Source: UBA1672 sp050633325
GTDB taxonomy: Bacteria; Pseudomonadota; Alphaproteobacteria; Micavibrionales; Micavibrionaceae
DNA: 64,000 bases
Assembly: GCA_050633325.1 (NCBI GenBank)
Contig: JBOEGH010000010.1
Span: forward strand, 1-64,000
Direction: 5' to 3'
Part shown: positions 8,654-17,544 of the stretch, one piece after another
Layout of the letters: the number at the start of each line of letters is the position of its first letter
Position numbering within the stretch: position 1 is the stretch's first letter
Position numbers and translations under genes: made by a program
The notes under the pieces: model-generated
Told to the model about the DNA's origin: nothing
Seen by the model: the letters and a program-made list of their open reading frames with translations, nothing else
Database searches by the model: none

Positions 8654-8748
8654 CCGCAAGCCTCTCTAAATTCCATAGAATTGTGTGATAACCTCTAGTA
8701 TGAAAACTGTTTCCAATACAATGTTAAAAATCTTTGAAGGAGGAAAAT

Positions 8749-11700
8749 CTAAACCGTAATTAAATTACCAGACGTTTCTAAAGCTTCTTCATCGGTTAAC
8801 CCTGTTACGTTAAATACTGCAGCGACTTGAACAAAATTGTCTGCGCCACCATCTGCATCAACAGAAATATAAGAATTTGAACCATTTTCTGTAATTTGTA
8901 CAAAGTCTGAGATTGCATCTGTCAATGGATCATAAGAATTTAAAAGATCAGAGATGTCCAATTTATCATTATCAGATAAGCTGAAATCTTGAATATTATC
9001 ACTCGCGGCATAGGCGGTAGAACTTTCAAATACGAATGTGTCCGCTCCGGAATGACCATAAAGCATGTCAATACCTGCACCTCCATATAAAATATCGTCT
9101 CCAGCTTGGCCGTGAAGTATGTCATCTCCATCCCGGCCAAATAATATTTCATTAAAGGCAGATCCATTAAGTGTGTCTGCGCCCTCTGTCCCTTCTTCAA
9201 AAATCTTAATGTTGCGGAATAGGGCTTCACCTGTTTTGTCGTCATCATCATCATTAACAAACACTAGGTTATCAATTTGTGTTCCAACGGCATTATAATC
9301 AGACAGTTTGATTGTGATGATCTCCCACGTGCCGATCGGTTCACTGTAAAGGGCATCCTGACCACTACTGATACCTTGATAGCCATCAAGACGAATGATA
9401 GTTGTATTGATATGAACTGTAGAACTCGCATTCACATTCAAGCCTTGTTCTAAAAACACCAACCCTTGGATCTCGCCTTGTACTACCGTTTGGTAATCAA
9501 GCTGAATGTAAGTATTATTCGTCACAGTGTAATCAAAGTTCAGTGACTTCCAACTATTTCCTGCCATATGAAGTTCGGTATTATTAGTCACAGTAAAAGT
9601 GTTATTGACTTTGTCCTGATTGGTATAAGATACGAAATCCGCTTCGACAAAGTTAAGTGGATCACCCATATTAATCGTACTGTCAGCATTAATGGTTAGG
9701 TTAGCTGTTGCTGTCGTATTCCCTCCATTGCCATCTTGAAGCGTGTAGCTAAAACTATCCGCACCGAAATAACCTGCAGCCGGCGTGTAGGTGAAATCTC
9801 CATTTACGGAAATAACCACCGAACCGTTGGCCGTTGAAATCGTTTCTGCAACAACGCTTAACGTGTCGCCATCGGGATCACTATCCGCACCATTACCGTT
9901 GTCAACCAATAGGTTACCTGTGATATCTAAATCTTGATCGCCAGAAAATACATCATCTTGGGCAATTGGATTATCATTAACATCTTCTTGCTCATAAATA
10001 CGAACATTGCGGAAGAAGCTTTCTGAATTATTATTGGCATCATCATCATTCGTGAAGAAGAGGTGAGAGAAGGTTCCACTGTAGAACGCTCCTACATCAA
10101 TGGTATAATGAACCCATTGTCCTTCATTACCATCATAATTTTGGGTATTTGACTCCCCTATACCCCAATTCTGCGTACCAAAAACCTCAAAAGTATAGTT
10201 TGAAGTCCTCGTATCATTATTATCAAACCCAATACCATGAATTTCACCTTCATTGTTTGACATGAAGTCAAATTCCAACACTGTATTTGCCGTGACGTCG
10301 TATGAAAAATTAATGGCCTTCCATATATTGTTCGAAAGATGCAGTGTTGCACCATCATCTTCCACGGAGTAGTCTGCACCAGACCCTACACCACTTGCCA
10401 AAGCATAATCAACAATAGTTGCGGAAGAAAAGTCAATGATATACGGGTCAACTGCAATAACTTCATTGACCGTGATATTAGCTGTTGCTGTCGTATTCCC
10501 TCCATTGCCATCTTGAAGCGTGTAGCTAAAACTATCCGCACCGAAATAACCTGCAGCCGGCGTGTAGGTGAAATCTCCATTTACGGAAATAACCACCGAA
10601 CCGTTGGCCGTTGAAATCGTTTCTGCAACAACGCTTAACGTATCGCCATCGGGATCACTATCCGCACCATTACCGTTGTCAACCAATAGGTTACCTGTGA
10701 TATCTAAATCTTGATCGCCAGAAAACACATCATCTTGAGCAATTGGGACTGTGTTAACATGCATATAAAATTCTGCCAAAGACATATTGGCAAAGCCACT
10801 AAAGGAGAATTCTTCTATTAAGGCAATATTATTAAATGTGATACTATCATCAGAAGATAACGTAATTAAGTTACCATCTAGTGAAACGTCAGAAGGAGAC
10901 CAGATACTATCAAATATTAAAGTGTCTAACCCTATTCCTATTTCACTAATCTTATCATTACCACTGATGTAAATGTAGGTGTCATCACCTATACCACCCT
11001 CAAGGATATCGTTGCCAGTACCACCATATAGTGAGTCATCGCCTGAACCGCCGCCTAACGTATCGTCGTCTGCACCACCTTTTAAAATATCATTTCCTTC
11101 TCCGCCACTAAGCCAATCATCACTACTAGCGCCGCGTAGTGTATCATCACCTGCGCCACCGTATAGTGTGTCACGTGCCAAGTCACCGCCATAAAACGTG
11201 TCGTTTCCTTCCTCACCATACATAACGTTAGTTCCACCATCAGCACCACGAACATCGAAGGTATCGTTACCTGCGCCTCCCCACATGGTGTTGTTGCCAA
11301 TGTGGTCGGTTAATGTGTCATTTCCTGCACCGCCATGTAATGTATCATTTCCTCCTCTGCCAGAGATAAAATCATTACCAGCCCCCCCGGAAAAGAAATC
11401 ATTATCATTGCTACCATAAAGGGTATCATCCCCATGTCCACCATATAACTTATCGCCTGATCCTACGCCGTGTATTGTATCATTACCAAGCCCTCCGACA
11501 AGTACGTCATGTGCGTACCCACCATAAATAGTATCGTTACCGCTATCTCCATACATATATTTTGGCGAATTGCTTGCATAATCCCTACCATCTAGCCCGT
11601 CATGGCGCGCGCCACCTAGGTTATAGCGTGTGTTATATGCTACACCGTGTTGGTCATTTTGGGGTATTGTAATGAATGTATGCGGATTCTGATTATTACT

Positions 11701-14700
11701 GTCTCTATACCAAACATTTGAATGATTTGCGTAACTATAGTCTTCACCAGCATTCGTATCTATTTCAAAATCATGTATGCCTGCAAGCATATGATTATCA
11801 CTTATGACATTATATGTCCCAGATGGTCCTGATATCGGGGAAAGGGAAAGATTAAAATCCTCATAATAACCACCTTTTAAAATTGTTTTATCATTTTCTA
11901 TCGCGTTAATTACGCGCTCGTTTCCGTATAGTTGCAACAATCCATCATGCGCCTCTATAGCAAGTTTGGAAGGGTTATTGGTTGAGCCTGATGTACGGAA
12001 GAAGTTTTTTATCGTTACAGTTTGGTCTTCACCCAAAACAGATATTTTTAAATCTGGGTAGTATGTTCCTGTCGGTCCTAGAAAAGTTCCTGGTCCGGAA
12101 AACTCAAAGAACAACTCATTTATGCTTATCGTGTTATCGAACTGAAGAACATTTGTGTTGTTAATGGTTCGGTAACCACCATCTTTTATATGTATGACAT
12201 CATGACCATCCTCACGACCAATTATGATCTTATTATTATAAGACTGCCCGCTTGTAAAATGGAATACGTCATCACCAGCACCACCTGTCGCCTTATTATA
12301 CTTACTTAAATAAAATGTATCATTATCGGCACCACCGTAGAAATGTGCGTAACTTCCTTGAAATGTATCGTTACCGTCACCACCATAAATATGATCCGTA
12401 CCACCACCTGAGTACAAGTCATCATCGCCGCCACTACCATAAATGATATCATCATCTTCGCCACCGTTAATGACATCATTATCTGCTGCACCAATAATGG
12501 TATCTTGTCCGGCACCGCCGTCAATTGTATCTGCTCCATCACCGCCGTGAATCCAGTCATTACCGCCGAGGCCACTTAAATCATCATCACCAGTACCACC
12601 AACTATAATATCTGCTTCATCGCTTCCCGAAACAATATCGTCACCATCACCCGCGTCAACGTAGGTTATTGTACTACCATCTACGATAACATCTATGATG
12701 TCATTGCCATCAGTTCCTTCAATGCGAACGATTTCATATCCCGGTCCAATAACATGATGAAGAACAGTTTCTTCACCTGTAATGGGATCTGTAAGAGTAA
12801 TCGTGTTTCCATCAATATCAGGTATAAGATTAGGGTCTATTCCTTGGGCGAGTAGGGCGGATCCCCATCCTCCATCAAGGTCTTTATCGCTTGGTAAGTG
12901 AAGTTTTAGTTCTGCTGCCCGTTGCAAAATAGAGGCCCAAGCCTGTGCAACCTCACTATCAGGCTGATCCATCATTAGTGCTAAAACACCTGTTGGGTTA
13001 AGCAAGTATTGTTGAAATGCTTCTGCTATTTCCAAATCTTCTTTAAATTTGTGAATATTGGTTGCTTCTGAATTATGCCAGGCGCGCATTAATACAGCAT
13101 GTCCACCTACCAAATCAAAGTCTTTCATCATAATGAAGGCGCCATGCATAACCGCATCTGCAGGTGTGTCGAACTCTCTTACATGTCCACCAAATTCACT
13201 TACCGTATATTTATCACCCTTATATCCTATCTGAAAGCGAGGTGCGTTTTCTCCTATTCTTAAAACGCCATTTGTAAGGCCGATAACATCATTTACAGCA
13301 TCAATCATCTGCTTCGCCATACTGGATGCAACTTCTTCTGATCCTCCATGTTTGTCGCCAAACATATCTAGCCTGAATTTTTGATCTATCGTATCGTATT
13401 CCACTCGTGCCCATGCCTCGGGCTCATCATCGCCTCCCAATATATTTCCAAGAGCAGTGCCTAGAATAGTTCCAACAAATGCTCCTAGAGCAATGCCTAT
13501 TGGCCCTCCTAATATTGCACTACTGGCGAATAACTGTCCTACTGCCGTACTAGCCGCAATATTGCCAGTGGCAATGGCCGTGCCAATAGCAGAACCCGTG
13601 GAACCAAATAAAGCTGCCATTTCATCTTCGGGAGATATTAATTCACCTGCTAATCTGTTTCCTGCATACCCAGCAAGTGCATTAAATGCTTGTGCTTGAA
13701 CAAAATCTCCATAAGTTCCAGTAATACCTTGTGTATTAGGGGGGTATGATGCTGAAAAATCAAAGCTACCTGACAGTAGTCCAGTATATAAACCGCTATC
13801 CATACCATTAAATATCATTCCAAATGTTTCATTCACAATTCCTGTTGTTACAGTAGTTCCAACAACATCAAATACCTCACCACCGACGCCTTCAATTCCT
13901 ATGGCATCACCTAGTTCTTCTACAATCTTGCCGCTTATTGCTGAAATAACACCAGACTGAACTTCTGAAAGGAGGTCTTTGAGTATATTGGGACGTGGGG
14001 CATAGGTTCCATTAACGCCCAAAACTGGATCAAAGAATGCTTCAATGATTGTGTTTTCACCAGTCGCCAAGAAGTCCATGACTTCCCCTAGATTTTTACC
14101 TAAAGTGCGCGTGATAGCGGATGATATTATATCGTGCGCCAACTCACCATTGGCAAGCTGCTGACCAATAATATTACCGACATATCCACCTGCAAAACCG
14201 AAAACAAAATCGTCCGGGTACTTAATTTTAATCGGCTCACCACGATAAAGCTGATTAACCAGACCATCGGCCAAGGTAATCTGCGCAGAATTTGTACGCC
14301 CGTCTGCGCCAATTGTTTCAATAACCTGCTGCTGGAAGTTCCCTGCGCTGTACTTGGTGATATAGCTGTAATCCACACCATCAACCACGATCTTAACTGC
14401 ATTACCACCAAATCCATTTGGCACAGATACAATTTTAGCATTGCCAAGCTCTGGATCACCATCAGCATTTACAACACCATCTGTCATGATCTTGTTATAT
14501 ACCCACAATGTTGAGTCTATTTGCTCTGACTTTGTACCATTTTGAATGAAATATGCATGAGTAGTAAAGTCAAACATATTAGAAATAATAGAGTCATTGC
14601 TGACATTAACGCCAACTATATCACTTCCAAAACCACCCTCAATGACATCGCTTTTTTCCTCTGCGTTCTGTGCTATATTTTCCAAGGTATCAGACACATC

Positions 14701-15945
14701 ATTGTCACCAAAAAATTGTGAAAAAATTCCAACTGAATCAGGTGCCGCATGAATAAGCGCCTCACCACCTTGCTGTAATATTCTATTTCCTGCAGACAAC
14801 AAATCATAATAAGCTGTTTTTTGATCTGCCGTTAGCAATGATGGGTCAGTAACAATAATCGCGGTAGTCACACCACCATTATTGGGATCAGCGTAATGAA
14901 ATACATTACCGCCCAATACAGCGTCATGAGAAATCATGTTCATATATCCTGTAACAGGGTCTTCTCCATTAATATAAGTGTTGCCCATAACATGATCTTT
15001 GATCACAGTAACGCTATCATGAGTGAAAGCCGATACTTCATCAGTCACATTGTAAAAAAGGTTGTATTCGTTACCTATCCCCCCCCAGCTTCCGTCCCAT
15101 TTTTCTGGAGTCTCAAATACTGTCACGCCCTCTTGAGTAACAATATTTGTAACAGTTTGATCCAAAGGTTCTAAGTTAATATTTGGATCACGAAGTTGTA
15201 ATTCTTCTTTAAGATTATTATACATCTGGGTGATAAGAGTTTCGGCGGCATCACTCATCTCCACATTATCCTGTAAACTACCTTCCTCTTGAGTTCCATC
15301 AGCCCAAGTTAACTTCCAATCTTTATCTCTAAGATCAATTTCAATCGTATTACCATTATTTGTACGAATTACTTTTGAAACCTCATGATTTAAGTTGAGC
15401 TTCAGCGTCGTAAAATCTGTCGTATCGTATCCTTCTGTAGTAAAATATAATTCTTGTTTTGCTGAATTATACGCCTCATAAAACGAAGTTTCGCCGCGCT
15501 GATATTCTTTGACATAGTGATAATCTGACGTGCTTAAGCCCAAAAATTCTCCGGTACCAATATAACCATAAAAGTCAAGATCAGGCTGAGAGTTAAGAAT
15601 AAGATTAGTAGATGTACCCGTTAAAATCCCAGTAATCGCACCAATTCCTTTTTTAGCAACGAATTCATTACTCAATGCAATTCCTTCACGTGCCGCAGCA
15701 TTAATCGTATTTCTAAGCACTAAATCTTCATCAGACGAAGCGTAAGCAGCGACAACGGATGCAAACGGTAAAACATCGACACCCTCCGTAAAAAACTTAT
15801 AGGAAGACGTTAGTCCCAATACATCATCTGCGGCATTACCAAAACTATTATATGTTGCTATCGTAAGAGCGTTAAACCCAGCTTGTATATTCTGTAGTGC
15901 GAACACCATTCCGTTATAATTTGGATTATTTTCTTCTTCTGACAT
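8749..15945 (-). CDS. Giant RTX-repeat, type I secreted adhesin/toxin-like protein (2,398 aa)
   Basis: A secreted Ca2+-binding repeat protein with no N-terminal signal. Residues 1-770 are a unique region. About 775-835 is a long Gly/Ala-rich hydrophobic stretch (ILGGPIGIALGAFVGTILGT) that could insert in a membrane. RTX nonapeptide repeats (GGxGxDxLx) form blocks near 1075-1220 and 1460-1660. Two nearly identical cadherin/VCBS-like domains (about 1735-1825 and 1995-2085) alternate with two beta-sandwich modules that may bind carbohydrate (about 1832-1988 and 2097-2252). The C-terminus (2253-2398) is an RTX cap with a T1SS-143/VCA0849-type secretion domain. GAAGGA lies 9 bases before the ATG. 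A membrane-protein gene precedes it by 14 bases. No type I exporter is in the window. It could be an adhesin, biofilm protein or pore-forming toxin. Confidence 0.9.
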   Translation of the reverse strand: MSEEENNPNYNGMVFALQNIQAGFNALTIATYNSFGNAADDVLGLTSSYKFFTEGVDVLPFASVVAAYASSDEDLVLRNTINAAAREGIALSNEFVAKKGIGAITGILTGTSTNLILNSQPDLDFYGYIGTGEFLGLSTSDYHYVKEYQRGETSFYEAYNSAKQELYFTTEGYDTTDFTTLKLNLNHEVSKVIRTNNGNTIEIDLRDKDWKLTWADGTQEEGSLQDNVEMSDAAETLITQMYNNLKEELQLRDPNINLEPLDQTVTNIVTQEGVTVFETPEKWDGSWGGIGNEYNLFYNVTDEVSAFTHDSVTVIKDHVMGNTYINGEDPVTGYMNMISHDAVLGGNVFHYADPNNGGVTTAIIVTDPSLLTADQKTAYYDLLSAGNRILQQGGEALIHAAPDSVGIFSQFFGDNDVSDTLENIAQNAEEKSDVIEGGFGSDIVGVNVSNDSIISNMFDFTTHAYFIQNGTKSEQIDSTLWVYNKIMTDGVVNADGDPELGNAKIVSVPNGFGGNAVKIVVDGVDYSYITKYSAGNFQQQVIETIGADGRTNSAQITLADGLVNQLYRGEPIKIKYPDDFVFGFAGGYVGNIIGQQLANGELAHDIISSAITRTLGKNLGEVMDFLATGENTIIEAFFDPVLGVNGTYAPRPNILKDLLSEVQSGVISAISGKIVEELGDAIGIEGVGGEVFDVVGTTVTTGIVNETFGMIFNGMDSGLYTGLLSGSFDFSASYPPNTQGITGTYGDFVQAQAFNALAGYAGNRLAGELISPEDEMAALFGSTGSAIGTAIATGNIAASTAVGQLFASSAILGGPIGIALGAFVGTILGTALGNILGGDDEPEAWARVEYDTIDQKFRLDMFGDKHGGSEEVASSMAKQMIDAVNDVIGLTNGVLRIGENAPRFQIGYKGDKYTVSEFGGHVREFDTPADAVMHGAFIMMKDFDLVGGHAVLMRAWHNSEATNIHKFKEDLEIAEAFQQYLLNPTGVLALMMDQPDSEVAQAWASILQRAAELKLHLPSDKDLDGGWGSALLAQGIDPNLIPDIDGNTITLTDPITGEETVLHHVIGPGYEIVRIEGTDGNDIIDVIVDGSTITYVDAGDGDDIVSGSDEADIIVGGTGDDDLSGLGGNDWIHGGDGADTIDGGAGQDTIIGAADNDVINGGEDDDIIYGSGGDDDLYSGGGTDHIYGGDGNDTFQGSYAHFYGGADNDTFYLSKYNKATGGAGDDVFHFTSGQSYNNKIIIGREDGHDVIHIKDGGYRTINNTNVLQFDNTISINELFFEFSGPGTFLGPTGTYYPDLKISVLGEDQTVTIKNFFRTSGSTNNPSKLAIEAHDGLLQLYGNERVINAIENDKTILKGGYYEDFNLSLSPISGPSGTYNVISDNHMLAGIHDFEIDTNAGEDYSYANHSNVWYRDSNNQNPHTFITIPQNDQHGVAYNTRYNLGGARHDGLDGRDYASNSPKYMYGDSGNDTIYGGYAHDVLVGGLGNDTIHGVGSGDKLYGGHGDDTLYGSNDNDFFSGGAGNDFISGRGGNDTLHGGAGNDTLTDHIGNNTMWGGAGNDTFDVRGADGGTNVMYGEEGNDTFYGGDLARDTLYGGAGDDTLRGASSDDWLSGGEGNDILKGGADDDTLGGGSGDDSLYGGTGNDILEGGIGDDTYIYISGNDKISEIGIGLDTLIFDSIWSPSDVSLDGNLITLSSDDSITFNNIALIEEFSFSGFANMSLAEFYMHVNTVPIAQDDVFSGDQDLDITGNLLVDNGNGADSDPDGDTLSVVAETISTANGSVVISVNGDFTYTPAAGYFGADSFSYTLQDGNGGNTTATANITVNEVIAVDPYIIDFSSATIVDYALASGVGSGADYSVEDDGATLHLSNNIWKAINFSYDVTANTVLEFDFMSNNEGEIHGIGFDNNDTRTSNYTFEVFGTQNWGIGESNTQNYDGNEGQWVHYTIDVGAFYSGTFSHLFFTNDDDANNNSESFFRNVRIYEQEDVNDNPIAQDDVFSGDQDLDITGNLLVDNGNGADSDPDGDTLSVVAETISTANGSVVISVNGDFTYTPAAGYFGADSFSYTLQDGNGGNTTATANLTINADSTINMGDPLNFVEADFVSYTNQDKVNNTFTVTNNTELHMAGNSWKSLNFDYTVTNNTYIQLDYQTVVQGEIQGLVFLEQGLNVNASSTVHINTTIIRLDGYQGISSGQDALYSEPIGTWEIITIKLSDYNAVGTQIDNLVFVNDDDDDKTGEALFRNIKIFEEGTEGADTLNGSAFNEILFGRDGDDILHGQAGDDILYGGAGIDMLYGHSGADTFVFESSTAYAASDNIQDFSLSDNDKLDISDLLNSYDPLTDAISDFVQITENGSNSYISVDADGGADNFVQVAAVFNVTGLTDEEALETSGNLITV
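9701..9970 (-). repeat. Near-identical duplication inside the RTX gene, copy 1
   Basis: This 270-base segment encodes a cadherin-like domain (AQDDVFSGDQDLDITGN). It matches 10478-10747 with only a handful of substitutions visible by eye, including synonymous changes at the GTG/GTA and AATAC/ACAC positions. The copies are 777 bases apart and in frame, so the unit is domain plus the following beta-sandwich module. Confidence 0.9.
10478..10747 (-). repeat. Near-identical duplication inside the RTX gene, copy 2
   Basis: Second copy of the cadherin-like domain found at 9701-9970. The flanking beta-sandwich modules have diverged far more than this domain, which suggests recent gene conversion or duplication limited to it. 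Confidence 0.9.
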
Positions 15946-15959
15946 ATTTTAAATTCCTT

Positions 15960-16706
15960 CTATATATCTTTTAATCGCACCAAGTATTCCACCTTCAATG
16001 AAATTACGTTTGCGAATTGCACGAAAACCAAAAACCCCATATAAAAACAAAATGAATATGCATTTAAGCTTGCATTAAGGGGAATAAGAAGAAGGGGAAT
16101 ATATGCTGCCGCAGCTAAAAGCCACCTAAGCCTACTCACCCTCGCAACAGGACATATATCCTGCAGAAACTTATATGACTCCCGATGAAATAAAATTACG
16201 AAGACTTGTTTGATTTTTTTGTATGCTAGGGTGAATAATGAAACCGTGCATACAATCATAAAAAATAAATTGGACAAAACGATTTGCATGAATGGAAGGT
16301 CGAGCATACCAATCTTGCTACTGCTTTTTAAAACACCAAGGCACCATTCCCAAATGGCTCTATCGGTATCACTGACCCTTAAGTTTTCAATATGCCCATG
16401 CTCAACAAGGTAAAGTGCAGTAATAAATGGCAACGATAATAAAACCGTCATTTTTACATTCATCATAATGAATTTGGGGATCATAGCCTTGGCTTGTACG
16501 GCCTCATCACCGGCTTTTGATACTTGATCAATTGCGCTACTGATCATTGCACGTACAAATAATGTTACGATTGCAACAAATGGAAAAACCCAAAGCCAAA
16601 AATAACCATGAATAAACACGGGGATATAGGAAAAACCGTAAGCAATGCTTAGCATAGCAAGAACACGCACGTCTCTCAAATATTTAATGAGCTTACTACG
16701 GCTCAT
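15960..16706 (-). CDS. Multi-pass membrane protein of unknown function, upstream of the RTX gene
   Basis: A 248-residue integral membrane protein with about six hydrophobic segments: near 15-55 (two), 75-95, 140-165, and two in 190-235 (LLAAAAYIPLLLIPL and FCFYMGFLVFVQF). A charged cytosolic-type stretch (SSAIDQVSKAGDEAVQAKAM) lies between. I recognise no family. It is transcribed first, ending 14 bases before the giant RTX gene, so the two form an operon. It could be an immunity protein against a pore-forming part of the RTX protein, or a helper for it; both are inference from position. The sequence before 16706 is AT-rich and likely holds the promoter. Confidence 0.75.
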   Translation of the reverse strand: MSRSKLIKYLRDVRVLAMLSIAYGFSYIPVFIHGYFWLWVFPFVAIVTLFVRAMISSAIDQVSKAGDEAVQAKAMIPKFIMMNVKMTVLLSLPFITALYLVEHGHIENLRVSDTDRAIWEWCLGVLKSSSKIGMLDLPFMQIVLSNLFFMIVCTVSLFTLAYKKIKQVFVILFHRESYKFLQDICPVARVSRLRWLLAAAAYIPLLLIPLNASLNAYSFCFYMGFLVFVQFANVISLKVEYLVRLKDI

Positions 16707-17544
16707 ATTTCCCCCTCACGCAGCACACACATATTTAATAGATTGAAAAACAACTATAGATAAATTTATAATAAGTCAAATTGAAATCTACATTTTAGAA
16801 TGAAGATATGCACAGGAATAATAACGCAGAGTATATCTCTAAAGCACAGAATTTAATAAAAACTGGTCAATGCAAAATTAATAAGGAAAACAGTAAGACG
16901 TGATCGTAGGTTTAATAGAACTCACCCTAGAAAAAATGGTATCAAATACCCTTGATAATTTTGAGCATGGTTAGCGGCAGACTACAGGCACTGCCATTTA
17001 GTCTTCCAATCCATCCGCTGTAGAGAGTGTTGCCGCTGAAGCCCAGCTTTCCGCGCGCCTTTGAGAACACACATCTTCGACACGCACAGAGATGTAGCGC
17101 GTCACATGGTTTTAATTTTAACGTCACATGCTTTTAATATTAGATTATCTTAATGTAAGGTGGTCTAGTCCCGATATTATGTAATGTAAATATGGGTAGA
17201 TAATGCTATCAAAGTTTATGGTTGGAAATAATCAATTCACCCACCTTACTAGCAGACGTTTTAACAGCTATTGAGTAAGTAGTTTCGACCTCTTTGATAC
17301 AGAAGTCCTTGAATATGTCTTTTTTCGGCATATTGTCTTTAATCGGTGTTGTTGAATATACATTCATACATTAACGCGTTTTTTAGGGAATTATATCAAT
17401 AAGTGACAGTATTTTATTTCATATCTAAGGCGCTGAAATAATTTAAAATATTTAATGTTTTTTTATTACAGTTATTTTTTTGTTGCAACGCAAAATAAAA
17501 ACTGTTTTGGTGTGTTTGTGATAATTATTTAGAGTGTTGAAAAT
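16707..17544. other. Long divergent intergenic region with an inverted-repeat patch
   Basis: This 838-base gap separates the minus-strand membrane/RTX operon from the plus-strand nuclease operon. I see no convincing gene. Most is strongly AT-rich. A GC-richer patch at about 16970-17110 contains inverted repeats: AGCGGCA at 16973-16979 pairs with TGCCGCT at 17031-17037, and AGACTA at 16979-16984 pairs with TAGTCT at 16999-17004. This could be a small RNA or a structured leader. Confidence 0.4.
17100..17138. repeat. 17-bp direct repeat 22 bp apart (possible operator)
   Basis: CGTCACATGGTTTTAAT at 17100-17116 recurs at 17122-17138 with one change (CGTCACATGCTTTTAAT). The 22-base period is about two helical turns, so both copies face the same side of the DNA, as expected for a regulator binding in tandem. 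Confidence 0.5.

Noticed and set aside
10979..11419. Plus-strand Pro/Ser-rich frames inside the giant RTX gene
   Set aside because: They are the reverse reading of the Gly/Asp RTX repeats. No ribosome sites and no independent domain features.
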